Source: Cercospora beticola (taxonomy: Eukaryota; Ascomycota; Dothideomycetes; Mycosphaerellales; Mycosphaerellaceae). Taken from it: a stretch of 64,000 nucleotides of DNA. Within the stretch, counting starts at the first letter, position 1; every line of letters starts with the position of its first letter. The notes under the pieces are model-generated. The model made no database searches. It had not been told where the DNA came from and saw nothing but the letters and a program-made list of their open reading frames with translations. Shown in pieces: positions 47,701-59,054 of the stretch. The stretch covers positions 62,001 through 126,000 of the forward strand of contig NC_088938.1 in NCBI RefSeq assembly GCF_033473495.1, read 5' to 3'. The position numbers and the translations under genes were made by a program.

Positions 47701-48996
47701 TTACTGCAGACCAGCAACATCACTGACGACCTTCGGTGGAGGTGATGTTCTGCGCACAAGTTTCTCGCCATGACTGCGCAGAAGCGGACGAGTCACTCGG
47801 ACCGCATCATCAGCAGAGTCTCCGCTTTCGCTCTCGACAATGTGGCGCTCTTTGAATGTGGTATGCTGCTGCCTCTTCTTGTTCTTCGTCTTGGCCACTT
47901 TCTTTTGTGCTTCGCGCTTGGAGCGATCGCGTCGGCCTGACTCGGCGCCCTTGCTCCCCTTCGAAGATCTGTTTCGCGAACGTCGTGAGGGATGTTCGGC
48001 GTCTGCAGCAGGTCCCACAACGACCTCGATCTGCAACGGGTCGCGTCGAATCTGTTCGACCTCCTCTCGCGTGAGGGACCGATATGCACACATTTGGACA
48101 ACCTCCTCGGCGGAAGGAAACTTCTCCATGCGCCTCATGACCTCTGCGTAGTGTATCGACCTGATATGCGTGTGTAAGCCATGTACTCCCTTCATGAACG
48201 TCCGGCCTCTGCCTGTGTTTGCATTGCACAAGCCGCACCGCAGCTCGATGTAGTCCCTACCATGCGTCCCATAGGGGTCGTTGATGATTGTTGGAAGGTC
48301 TTTGAATGGAGGGCGAAAGGGCGTGAACATATTTTCTGGGTTTGGCGGTTGCTCACGTGGACCTGCAGCTCTGATCATCCCACTGCCCGCATTGGGTGTC
48401 GAGCTGGATTCCTTCCGTCCAATGGGCCAAACAGGGCGAGAACTGGAACGAGTGGGCACATGAACATGTGTCTGTGACGTGTGTATCTGCTGGGATAGTG
48501 GCAGCATAGGTGAGGAGGCGTTCGTACTAATGAGTGCTTGACCCTGAGCTTCTGACGTGTTGGTTTGCTGGTCGATTGCTGCGGCAGAGAAAGGTGTGAT
48601 CGCACTAGTAAGACCTGCTGGCGCGCGGACTCGCTGGCCGAATCCTTGCATAGAGCAAGGAGCCTGTGCACTGGAGAGTGCTTCTGTATGTCCGCCTAAG
48701 TTGAAGGTCAAGATTGTCTCAGGCGCACTATCAGACTCATGCACGTGCATAGCCTGTGCCTCTTCTTTGATTCTGTCGGCTTCCTCGTTCTCGTCGTCCG
48801 TATTAAGGTCAAGAACTTCACCCGACTTCGCGATCGTTTGGAGCTCCTTTAACTTCTCTGCCCGCTGATGACGATCCTTGAAGTAGTTTGAGAAATACTC
48901 GAATTCTTCGTCGGCCCACGCTTGTTTCTTCTTTTCAAGCGCGATTTCAGCTTCAGCAGCCTTGGCGGCGGCAATCCTTTCTTGCAAAGTGACCAT
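47701..48996 (-). CDS. Hypothetical nuclear-type protein with a C2H2-like finger
   Basis: Single exon, 431 residues, start ATG at 48996 (MVTLQERIAAAKAAEAE). An N-terminal charged helix, probably coiled coil (residues 1-60), is followed by an acidic stretch and a long Ser/Thr/Gln/Pro-rich low-complexity middle. A zinc-finger-like module near residues 255-285 reads RCGLCNANTGRGRTFMKGVH, LHTHIRSIH (C-x2-C..H-x4-H). The tail is strongly basic (RRSRNRSSKGSKG, KKVAKTKNKKRQQ), suggesting a nuclear signal and nucleic-acid contact. No family name is recognised; a transcription or chromatin role is inference only. Confidence 0.75.
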   Translation of the reverse strand: MVTLQERIAAAKAAEAEIALEKKKQAWADEEFEYFSNYFKDRHQRAEKLKELQTIAKSGEVLDLNTDDENEEADRIKEEAQAMHVHESDSAPETILTFNLGGHTEALSSAQAPCSMQGFGQRVRAPAGLTSAITPFSAAAIDQQTNTSEAQGQALISTNASSPMLPLSQQIHTSQTHVHVPTRSSSRPVWPIGRKESSSTPNAGSGMIRAAGPREQPPNPENMFTPFRPPFKDLPTIINDPYGTHGRDYIELRCGLCNANTGRGRTFMKGVHGLHTHIRSIHYAEVMRRMEKFPSAEEVVQMCAYRSLTREEVEQIRRDPLQIEVVVGPAADAEHPSRRSRNRSSKGSKGAESGRRDRSKREAQKKVAKTKNKKRQQHTTFKERHIVESESGDSADDAVRVTRPLLRSHGEKLVRRTSPPPKVVSDVAGLQ

Positions 48997-49744
48997 GGTG
49001 TTGGGTCTGCCTTGTGCACTTGAGGTCTGATCAGGTGTGGATGATGTCGGATTTGAATGGATGTTAGAGTGGTATGGATGGATGTTAGAGTGGTGAGAGG
49101 TATGGAAGAAGAGCAGAATAGTCAGTGGTAGTTGGGTCTAGAGGTGCACACAGCAACTGAACAGACACTCATTACGTGAAATTCGTTGAGGCATGTGATG
49201 TATAGTGATGCCAGTGGACTGGTTGATTCCTTCTGCAGTTCTAATGTGGCGGTAAACTGCTGGGGGCAGCTCAGTTCTCGGTCGCCCATCCCAACCAAGG
49301 CAGCGCATTTCTGGCGCTTAAGACGATGAGAAGGCCCTCGAATATCGCAGCCACTCCGACTAGTTGGATCTTGTCTCATCGCGCGTCGGTCGGCACCGCA
49401 ACGGCCGAGTACGTCAACCTTGTCGCGAAGGCGCAAGTGAAGCGCGCTAAACAAGGTTAGAGCTGCATCTGGCGCACTTCACTTGCGCCACCCCTATACT
49501 TTCACCACCGCTGTACCTCCCTCCGGTGATTGCTCGCGCTCATCCAACAACATAAAACACGCTCTCAACTTCATCGCTCTTGCAAGATCTCTCGGACTGT
49601 CAGCTACACCAGTTGTCCTCACGACTGTCGGACATCATTTCGCGCCCTGCACGCGCCCCTGTTTACCTGCAAGCCGTTGAGTCTATTACACAAGAGCGCG
49701 AGCACGTCAACAAACAGACTTACACGTGACGCACGCGAGTCAAA
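48997..49744. promoter_or_regulatory. Divergent intergenic with a short direct repeat
   Basis: Holds promoters for the zinc-finger gene (-) and the 2EXR-like gene (+). A 21-22 bp unit (tggatgttagagtggt..) occurs twice in tandem at about 49058-49095, just upstream of the minus-strand gene. Confidence 0.45.
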
Positions 49745-51095
49745 ATGAGCTCTTCCGCTCTCGCTTCGCAAATCCCTCTCGACTCCAAGCTTTCACTCCA
49801 CTCAGTGGCACCACTTGCCAACCCAAACTCTCTTCACTTCGACCGCAACCACCGCCGCCACCGGCACCTCAAGATCCCCATTCCAGCTGCATTCAAGAAG
49901 AAGTCGCGTCAGCTTCGCAAGCTGCGCCGCTCACAAGTTTGGAAGACCGGCACCCGCGTCCAGCAAGTCGAAGAAATGGCCCAGTGGTTTCCGAATTTGC
50001 CGCCAGGCGGTTCAGTCAAAGGTTTGTCTAATCCATTTCTCGCCCGTTATGATGAAGTTGGCTTCGGCGTGTGCGGCGTTGGCGGCAGCTTGATGGCAAA
50101 GGTGAAATCGGCAGATGGGTGTTTTGGGGCGGAATTCAAGTGTGATGGAGATGTCTTTGGCGATGGCGATGTCTTCAGCGACAAGAAGGATGCAATTGGT
50201 CCGATCAACAGCGAGTTCGGCCAGAAGCTGCTCATGGCAAAGGAGGCGTTCGAGCGCATGCAGACTGCCCACAAAGAGAGCAAGCGGGCAACCCCAAAGT
50301 CCGACATTGGAACACTCAAGAAGCTGCCAGGCGAGATCCGCAACGAGATCTACCGCTTGGCTGTTCTCGAGCCTGACGGTGAGGTGATGGTCAGCCTCGA
50401 GGACTTCACGTGCCGCGGAGGACCTTGCTTCCACCGCAAGGCGACTTACAACCTTCCCGGCATCATCAACACTTGTCGCCAGATCCGCGCCGAATGTGGC
50501 CCAATCTATTTCGCCGAGCACGATGCATTCGTCTTCGACGCAGATGTTGTGCACCAGCGCTGCGTCGGCAACTACATTCGCAGCGTCGGTCATTACATTG
50601 ACCTGGTGAAGAAGTTCAAGTTCCAGTTGCTCCGTCCCCTCTGGCGCGACGAGCACTTCATGGGGTGGAACGGCCACATGTTCACTCTCATTCCACCACA
50701 CGTAAGTCTCCCGTCCACGTTCTTGTTTCCAACTCACAATCGGGCTGACAGTTTCGAAGTTCTCCGAGAGCAAATGGTTCGAGCTGAGCCAGGAAGCTTG
50801 CTGGCCCCGAGCTCACGAAGCCCGCTGCTACGAGCTGTGCGAGTGCACAGTCCGAAAGGAAATCCGTCGTCTGAACACCAAGATGTTGAACACTTACCCA
50901 CACGACCCATTCCTTGATGATCCAATAGACCCCAAGGCCTCGTACGACATCAGCGAATACTTACTCAACTTCTTCGAGTCTGATGTATTGGACGACTGGG
51001 TCTTTCGTACGCGCAAGAACTCTTCGGAGATTACCGTCTGCAAGCTCTGCAAGAAATGCAGAGGCATTCGCTTTCCCGACTGGAACGAGGTTTGA
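49745..51095 (+). CDS. 2EXR/F-box-like domain protein
   Basis: Two exons, 49745-50701 and 50760-51095, give 430 residues. The 58-bp intron (GTAAGT donor, CTGAC branch) uses the acceptor after TTTCGAAG; the nearer CAG would lose the frame. A basic, low-complexity N-terminus (HRRHRHLK, KKKSRQLRKLRR) is followed by the typical ascomycete module KKLPGEIRNEIYRLAVLEPD (about 200), LPGIINTCRQIRAECGPIYF, and a C-terminal part with CKLCKKC. The LPxEIRxxIYxLAL module is shared by many expanded fungal proteins called F-box-like or 2EXR, of mostly unknown function. Confidence 0.8.
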
Positions 51096-52339
51096 AGACG
51101 TGACCGCTTGGTTTTGGCATACTTGCTCATAAGACACACGAAACACCAGACAGAGCGACATGAGATTTGCAGCATTGGTCCATTTGGTAAGGTCCATCCA
51201 GCATACTCTCAACCAAGACCTGACTGACGCGAGCAGCAGATGCTTTCCAATTTCCACATTGCGACACTTGTCACCGCCTTCGACACTCTTTGCGTTCTCA
51301 GCTGTTCGTCGAGCTTCACGGCTCCATATGGCGGCATTTGTCATTGCGCTTGACGCACTTCTTTTCCGTTGCGCTTCACACACTTCTTTTCTGCTTTCTG
51401 AGAGGTCATATGAGCTTCACAGCTCTCGAACGAGGAGGACTTTGTTACTGCTTTTGACAGACTTTGCTTTCGTTTTGCTGGACGCCCTCTGAGCACACTC
51501 CGCCTCGGATGGACATTGCATTAATGGCTCTTCCGAACAAGAGCAACCGCATGTACAGTAGCTTCGACTTGACAGAGGACAATTGAGACCTTCTGCCTGT
51601 ATCTTCCTTCCATCGTATGCTCATCTCTCCGCCGCATGATTATCGCTTCGTATCTGAGGAGTCAAGGCATTGTCCGAAGGTGGTCGAGACCAATGGTGGC
51701 CCGCAGCTATGCTGACTCTACTTGTCCTTCTCTTCCGTGATCGTGGCCCATTCCGCGTGGGCTAAGGATTGTTGGTGGCTTGCTGATCCATCTCTGCATA
51801 TCGTGCTTCATCAACGTCGAGTCAAGGCCGTGCTGTGCCGGTCGCTGCCAGATGTGTATTGTACGCGTCGTGCCGCGTTGCTCACTCTTCTCCTCTTCAA
51901 CAACAGTCGCAAGTACAGAGTTCGGACCTCAAGCAAGGCGCACATCAAATATTGACCTGAGCTTTGACGCGACTTCCAGCCACCAAGCCTCAGACGTCGG
52001 GACAACATCAGCAGTCGGCATAACTTTTGCCTCTCTTAAATCCGGTCTCACAATCCACCAACTCCCAAGTCCGTTCGCGTTCAAGCACAGAGTCCATCTT
52101 CCTGGCTATGCCGGCATGGAAGACGACGGCTTCGACGAGCGCCAGTCTGAGGTCTTGCGACCTCTTGGCCTGGGACGTGTTTGGGGAAAATTACTGACGT
52201 GCTAGTTCCTCTCATGGCTTCTCAGGTATCGGATGCAGCTTGCGTCCGATTGTATAAGTATCAGTACTGGTAAGAACACCTTTGAAGGTCATCGCGTTTC
52301 TCCAACAGATCGGGAAGGAGGCCACGAACTCTACCAATC
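51096..52339. other. Intergenic, no gene seen
   Basis: Several plus-strand frames (for example 51160-51492, 51780-52205) have no domain, signal peptide or splice support. Likely 3'-UTR of the upstream gene and promoter of the amidohydrolase. Confidence 0.35.
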
Positions 52340-53925
52340 ATGCCTTCTCCGCATAATTCTCTTTCGTGGCGGCAATGCATACTCAGTCTCATCTTTCCCC
52401 TGTCTGCTCTCGCACAATCCACTCTCTTTGAGCATGCAACTATAGTCTCCTATGATGAGGCGAATGGAATCCCTCTGGTCCTTCGAGACTCCTCACTTCT
52501 CATCACGAACGATCGCATCGCCGGCATCTTTCCTACTTCAAGGTCCAATACCAGTAACGTCACGACCAGCATCGACCGAATCGATGCAACCGGAGACATT
52601 ATTGTCCCAGGATTCATCGACACCCACCGACACTCATGGCAAACAGCTCAGCGCACCATTGCGGGCAACGCAACCCTTGCAGAATACATCGCGCACTGGA
52701 CGAACACCACACTACTGGCTGAAGTCTACGATGGCGATATCATATATGACTCCCAGCTCCTGGGGTTCCTCGAAGCCATAGATGCAGGAGTGACAACCAT
52801 TGTTGATCTTGCCTCCGCAACATGGAATGAGGAAGTCACTCGAGCTGCACATAGAGCTCATCTCGACAGCGGTATACGCGGCATCTTTGCTCCACAAGTT
52901 GGGGCTAAGCCTGGCAACTTTACTTTGAAAGCCCAATTTGAGCTTTGGAGAGAGCTTCAAGTACACAGCCAGGAGCAGAGCAATTTGATCAGCATGGGCT
53001 TGGCGTATGAGACTTTCGACATTGGGGCACCAGCAGAGATCGAGCAGGTTGTTGAGTTCATCAGGTATGTTCCGGCTCCTTCATCTCTGGAGCAAATTAA
53101 AGATACCGTGGAAGCTGACTCTTGAGCAGGGGATCGAACGCGACAGTACTAGAAACACACTTTGTCGGCGGCGTCGACGGTAACGAAAACAGTCCAAGCC
53201 TACTCGCTTCCCTCGGTCTACTCAACCTTTCGATGCCAGTGATCTTCATTCATAGCAATGGGATCACTCCCACAGATGCAACGCTTCTTCGCAGGTTCAA
53301 TCACTACATCTCAACAGCTGTCGGCTACGAGATGAGTCACGGAGCTGACTTGACCCGGACAATCCACATGTCCGATCAGGCCTCACTGAGTGTGGGTACA
53401 AACTACGCTCAGTCTGGGGATCTCATGTCTCAGGCGCGTCTCTGGCTTCAGCGTGGCCGTGATCAGCTCTATGGCCCGGAGCGAGCGAATTGGCGAGTAC
53501 CAGCGAACAATCCAATCTCAACGAATCAGGCTTTCTTACTCGCAACACGATCTGGAGGTCTGGCACTTCGAAGGCCAGATCTTGGTGTTTTGCAAGCAGG
53601 AGCTAAAGCTGACGTCGTAGTCTTCGATGGCACAGCCCCAGGTCTTCTTGGCTTCAACGATCCTGTGGCTGCCATCGTCATGCACTCGCACGTTGGACAG
53701 ATCAAGCACGTCCTCATTGATGGCGAGTGGAGGAAGAGAGATGGCCGCTTGGTTGATGAAGGTGTTGAGCAAGTAAGGCAGAGGTTTCTGTCGTCGAGCC
53801 GGAGAGTGCAGCGTTTCTGGACAAGCCTGCCGAGACCTGTATTGGAGGGACAATGGCTCACTGGAGCGCCATACAGTCGCATACCGCAGTGCGATGTCGT
53901 TCGAGGCACTGGCAGTGGGTACTGA
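52340..53925 (+). CDS. Secreted amidohydrolase-superfamily enzyme
   Basis: Metal-dependent hydrolase of the cytosine-deaminase/chlorohydrolase branch (TIM barrel). Two exons, 52340-53064 and 53130-53925, with a 65-bp intron (GTATGT, phase 2), give 506 residues. The N-terminus (CILSLIFPLSALAQS) is a signal peptide. Signatures are GDIIVPGFIDTHRH with the H-x-H metal pair, VTTIVDLASATWNEE, VIFIHSNGITPTDATLL, the SVGTNYAQSGDL region near the fourth/fifth metal ligands, and the urease-like end PDLGVLQAGAKADVVVFDG. It has N-glycosylation sites (NVT, NAT, NTT), fitting export. The substrate is unknown; deamination or hydrolysis of a C-N or C-Cl bond is the family norm. Confidence 0.88.
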
Positions 53926-54014
53926 GTGTCAAACCGAACAAAATGAAACTCAATAACGTCTTTATACGAGAATAGAGATCTAGGCCCTTTCATGGTGTGC
54001 TCAATCGACCTGCA

Positions 54015-55895
54015 CTATCTACTCCCACTACTCAACGCCTCCGACGCCTCCCTCGCCTCTCGCTGCAAGACTTCCCTATGCTTCTCACTCCGACACTCGA
54101 GTTGGAACGGAAACGGATGAGGTTCGGTATTCAACGCTTTGACATCTGCGATAGATCAGCAAAGTCACTAGTGTCCTCCAATCAAACGGTTTCATCACTC
54201 ACAATTATACTCAGGAGGAGTTATTGGTGCTCCAGTCTTCGGATCAGTAGCTTTCTCAATGTTACAAGCCCATGCCATACGAGCAGATAGAATGTAAATG
54301 CTTCGTTCCGCGATGTGTCCACCGGGACAAAGACGCCGGCCAAAACCGAAAACTGAGAAGTTGTTCATGTTTGGATATTTTGTTAGAGGCTCTTTATACG
54401 TGGTGGGGAAGTCTGGAGATAGCCAGCGGTCGGGATTGAAGGTGAACGGATCTGGGTAGAGTTGTGGATCATGGTGGATAGCCCTTACTGCGTTAGTGGA
54501 ACAGAGAAACGTACTCCGAATTTGGGAGACTTACCACAGATTCGGATGAATAATGCTACCTTTGGGAATGAAGTAGCCATTGTAAGTATCGTCCTGCGTG
54601 GACTTGTGCGCTATGCCTAGAACAGCTGTGAGCGAAGACCAGCATGCAAGTCTCACGAGAATGGGAGTGTCCCTACCTCCGGCAGTGACTGGCCTCATTC
54701 TTGCCACTTCCTTTGCCACTGCTCTCAACAGTGGTAGATTTGGAAGATCGTCGTACCGCGGCAGTCGATCAGGTCCTACAACTTCATCGATTTGAGCCTG
54801 TAGTTTCTGGAACCACTCCGGATGCAAAACCATCATCAGTAACCAGCTCGTTGCCAGAGAAGCAGTCGTGGAAGCGGCAGCTGAGTAAAGTCCTCCAAGA
54901 ACATAGATACCTTGCAGATCCTCAAGCGCCCACTTTTCTTTGTTCTCTAGCCACGTGCGAGTAAAGCTAGGTCCCGCCTTTCCTGCTTCTATGTCCTGCT
55001 CAACACCTTTCACAAGGCTTGAGAACAGATTCACCTCCCGCGTGCGGTGAGCCTTTGCCTCTTGCTTGAATGGTGCAAGCCAAGTTGGCAGCCACATCAG
55101 GATCGGTAACACGTCGACCAGGTACTGGCCTGGTGCTGAGACACGTTCGACATTGAGTTGGTTTTCGTAGACCAATCGGACGATGTCTTCGTTGCCTGTC
55201 TGCACTTCGATGCCGTAGGTGAGTCGCAGAATGAGGGCGGAGGCATACCGACGGAATAGTGTCTTGTACTCTCCAGGATTCGAGACCAGATCGTTCACCA
55301 TACGAGCGGATTCGTGCTGCTGGAGTGGTTGGTACGAATTTGCCGCATTGACCTGAGTTACATGATGTTGCAGCTTTCGCACTCGGCGCCACTTCTCTGC
55401 CAAACCATCCTCGTTAGTACGGACTTCTTTAAGCACGTTTCGCGTATCATTGTACCTCCATATGGAAGGAAAAGAGCCTTATATCCATCACTTAGCAGCT
55501 GAGATGCCATTGGGAGACTCTCTCTGGAGCTGTAGAACTCTCCTCGCTCCCTCAGCAAATCATTTGCCATCTTCTCTGTATTGACAACCACATTGATCTT
55601 GCCAAAGGTCTTGTATTGGTAGATGGGTCCGAATTGTTTGCTCCATTCTGTGAACTTGAACCAGAAGTAGCCGCCTTCGCCTTTATTCAGATCGAAAACA
55701 CTACCAATCCATGGCAGTCCTGTTATGGGCGTCGTCAGTATCTGGTTACCTACCGATTCGGCATTGCGATGGCTCACCCGAAGGCCCAGGAAGATCTTGT
55801 GTGCCTTTCGGTCGACGTGATCGCAGGCTGAACAATAGGCGAAATACAAGTAAGGCGCTTGCTATGAGCCATACCAAAGGCGATAGTATCAACAT
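54015..55895 (-). CDS. Cytochrome P450 monooxygenase
   Basis: Microsomal heme-thiolate oxygenase. Six exons, 55895-55778, 55719-55456, 55396-54677, 54616-54535, 54483-54203 and 54145-54015, give 531 residues. The N-terminal anchor (ILSPLVWLIASALLVFRLLF) is followed by SRRPKGTQDLPGPSG and, across intron 1, LPWIGSVFDL. Also visible: the C-helix PYGEKWRRVRKL across intron 2, the I-helix GGLYSAAASTTASLATSW, K-helix AVAKEVARMRPV, PERF-like DPFTFNPDRWL and the heme loop FGFGRRLCPGGHIAE with the Cys intact. It resembles fungal CYP64/O-methylsterigmatocystin oxidoreductase-like enzymes in layout; subfamily and substrate are not certain. Introns of 51-60 bp are all consistent in frame. Confidence 0.93.
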
Positions 55896-56630
55896 TCTGT
55901 AGCGATTTGTGACAACTCAAACCTGTAGGAAGATTTCCAGACTATTGTCTCTAAGCTATCGCCAGGCAGTTTTGAATCTTTTGGCCAATGGGACCTAGCT
56001 TGCTCTGGATGACTGCGTATCCATGCTAATGCTCTCCAGACTCCGCATTCTGGGCGCTGACCTAGATGAAGCTATGCTGGGCAGGCACTATTCCGAGACC
56101 TTTCCGTCTGGGGCTTCCGAAACTTGTTCCGGGGTCTGGCTTCCGCGCCTTTCAGGTCCAGCCCTTCTCAGCGTCTACATGCTGAAGAGCTCAGTATGAG
56201 AGACTATCGTGCTTGGTAGAATAGATAGTAGCGCAATGAATCTGCGTACGCTGGTGGAGTGCCCGGCGTGGCTGCAGATGCATCTTTGTAATTGACACAT
56301 GTCGATCACGTTCAGCGACAATACCCATACTTAAGCAGATGCTGTTATCGCTACGGTAGGGGCGAAATGAACAACAGAGTCGGCAATTGTATAAACCGGC
56401 GTGTTGATTCAGAAAGCACATGATGGGAGAGAGGAGGTGAAGGAAAAGTGGGTCACGGTTTCTCTTGGCACTGTGATTCGTCATTCGCAATTTCCCCCAT
56501 GACATCTGTGTATTTCTTGTTATGCACTCAAATCAAAACATCAACGCTTTCTACACGCAGTCTGACGGACGAGATGTTTGTTGGCTTCAGCAGCAGTTTC
56601 TGGTCATGCTTCTGTCCTCTTTGTTGACAT
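55896..56630. other. Intergenic between P450 and MFS genes
   Basis: P450 promoter and MFS 3' flank; no gene seen. Confidence 0.4.
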
Positions 56631-58538
56631 CTATTTCTTGGCAAGTGTGCCCATTGCACGCAGGCGCTTTCCCCAGATGTGCACAATGACGGCCGGAACG
56701 ATCGAAGCCACCGATATGGCAGCTTGAGTGCCGAAGCTGCCATCATATCCGACAGCATTCGCCCAATCGGTTTGGTAGTAGTCCACGCTGAAGCCACCCA
56801 TCAATCGAGCAAAATTGAGCCAGCCACCAACTTCTGCAGGCAAGGTGGGGTATGAATCAAGGCCGTAGGCGATGTTCGCTACAGACATGACCATCAGGCC
56901 GAAGGTGTGCATGCCCCAACCGAAGATGACTGCGGCCACGTTCAGATGTTTCTCCAGCGCGAATCCGAACAGAATGAGCCCGGGAGCCATGAACAGGATG
57001 GCAATATGGATAGTCCAGATTCGGACCTCAGGCTCGAAAACACCGCCATGCTTGCGGACATATCTTCTGGCCATGAAGTCGTTGAAGTAGTGGCCAAATA
57101 TCTCTCCGAGGAAGATGGCCACGATTGGTGTGAAGTACAGATATCCGACTTGTTTGGAATTATACCCGTAGCCTCCAGCTGCTTCGGGTTGAGCGAACAA
57201 GATGGCACCGCTGATGTTGATGCCGATAGCCCAAGCAAAGTTCATGAGACTTCAAGATTGTCAGCAGTGACGAGGACTCTGCAGGCAAGGCAACTCACTA
57301 ATTTAGAGCAACCAAGAAGAACGCTGGCTGATATATGATCTCGAAGAAGCCCTTGAACGTGGGCCACAGACTCGGGAAGTATTCGTTGTGATGCCGGATT
57401 TGCCATATGCCACTGCAATCAACATCAGCCTTGCAACGTTTCTCTTCGAAGGACAACTTACACTAGGCGCTCGAATCGGCCGTACAGGCTCGATGCTCGC
57501 TCTGGCTGCTCATGGGAGGGTTTGGTCCGATCGTACCACGTCTCATCGATGATCAGAACTACCAGGATGATGTTGATGGCAACGACTGCAGCGCCAACCC
57601 AAGCAACATCAGTCCAACTTCCGGTGCCGTACAGGATGAAGTTGCTGTATTGGGGTCCGAAATAAGGACTCGCAATGTACAACAATGCCTGGAAGCATGG
57701 ATCAGCGAGAGCCCACGAGAAGGAAGCTCCGAGATAATGACTTACCCACAGACCAATCTTTCGCGCTCGCTCGTGGAAGAAGAAAATGTCCTTCAAGACC
57801 GCAATCGTCATTGTCTGGCCAGCCGTGAGGAAGAGCGAGGTCAAGACTCGCATGGCGAAATAAACTCCATATGAGGGGGCTGCAGCTGCTCCGCAAGAGA
57901 CCGCAAATCCGACTATGGCCGTCCAGAACATGACCTGAGACCCAGTCAGACACTGTACTTCCGGAGATTTGATCGAGCGATACACATACCGGCGCACGTC
58001 CGAACCACGAGCTCACAGGCACCCATATCAAACCCCCGAGAGCTCTTCGAAATTCTCAGCGTTGTGTTCCCAACATCGCGACGAGTTTGACCTACCCAGC
58101 CAAGACATTGAGGTTATTTGGTCGATTCGCTGCGTGGACTGAGACGTCCCATTCCCTCATTTGTGGGAACAATACAGCAGGTCCCCAAGTGGAAGTGTAG
58201 TCTGCTGTGAAGCCAGCGAACGCAGCAACGAACAATATAGCATGCTTCTTCCTCCATGACCAATTCAAGGGATCGTTTGGATCGTCGGTCGGTTGAGGAA
58301 TGAGAACAGTCTACAGAAAGATCAGTGTCTTCCCCAAGGCGATGCTAGAGGAGTACGCAACGTGTCCGTCTTGAGCAAGCTTAAAGTTGGTCGCTTTGTC
58401 CCCATCTTTGACATCTACTAGGATGCCGCCATTGATTTGCAACTCCTGCGGTACTGGCTCTATTGTCGGCTCATGCTTCAGTTCCAGATGATCTGCATCA
58501 CTGCTTCCTGGCGAATATTCCTGGGTACTTTTCTCCAT
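56631..58538 (-). CDS. MFS transporter
   Basis: Seven exons, 58538-58362, 58310-58096, 58044-57990, 57934-57746, 57688-57462, 57412-57299 and 57249-56631, give 531 residues. Introns are 49-57 bp; intron 4 is a multiple of three without a stop but has a perfect GTAAGT donor and removing it restores RKIGLWALLYIASPYFGP. Start ATG at 58538; the upstream frame begins at TTG. The cytosolic N-terminus leads into VLIPQPTDDPNDPLNWSWRK and KHAILFVAAF, typical of the DHA-like fungal MFS group. Then FAMRVLTSLFLTAGQTMTIA, the conserved ERARKIGLW loop and FIAR-like NFARLMGGFSVDYY near the end. Substrate unknown. Its gene context (hydrolase, P450, SDR, regulator) suggests export or uptake of the pathway compound. 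Confidence 0.9.
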
Positions 58539-59054
58539 CTTTGCGATTCTGCATTCACGCAGAGACAGCGATTCAGCTATGGCCAACGACCAACTCTAAT
58601 ATAGACGCACTTATTTGCGGAACACGCGGGGAACCTTTACCGGGGGCATACAGGCGTACCCCATGGGGCTGTCGCGTGGTTGGCTTCTTGGCGACATGGT
58701 GGCGGCCCCGGAACGTGTCAACATGGTTAGAGGTAAGCATGGTTCCGACATGATTTCTCATCCTCGCGTGGAACCGTGTGCATTTCAGTAGCTCGGCACT
58801 TGCATATCGTATTCAGTAGTTCGGCACTTGAATATTGTATTCGGAACACAGCCCGATGTCAGACTCCGCCACGGTTTGCAGAACCTCTCATCTTATTCTA
58901 CGTCTTGGATTTGCGCAGCAATGCCGTGGCAGCACGCTTGGAGCGTTCGTAAGATCAGCGCGTGTGTGACTGATCACTGGCGATCAAAGAGGAGGATGTG
59001 CAAGTGCCGTCGAACGTGTTACAGAACAAGCCCTGGTACCTGGTAAACTGTAAA
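58539..59054. promoter_or_regulatory. MFS promoter region with a 28-bp tandem repeat
   Basis: A 28-bp unit occurs twice in tandem at 58785-58812 and 58813-58840, about 250 bp upstream of the MFS start, with three or four changes between units. It could be a paired operator or a chance duplication. Confidence 0.5.

Noticed and set aside
50012..50773. 253-codon minus-strand frame
   Set aside because: Antisense of the 2EXR-like gene, which has the recognised module and a good intron.
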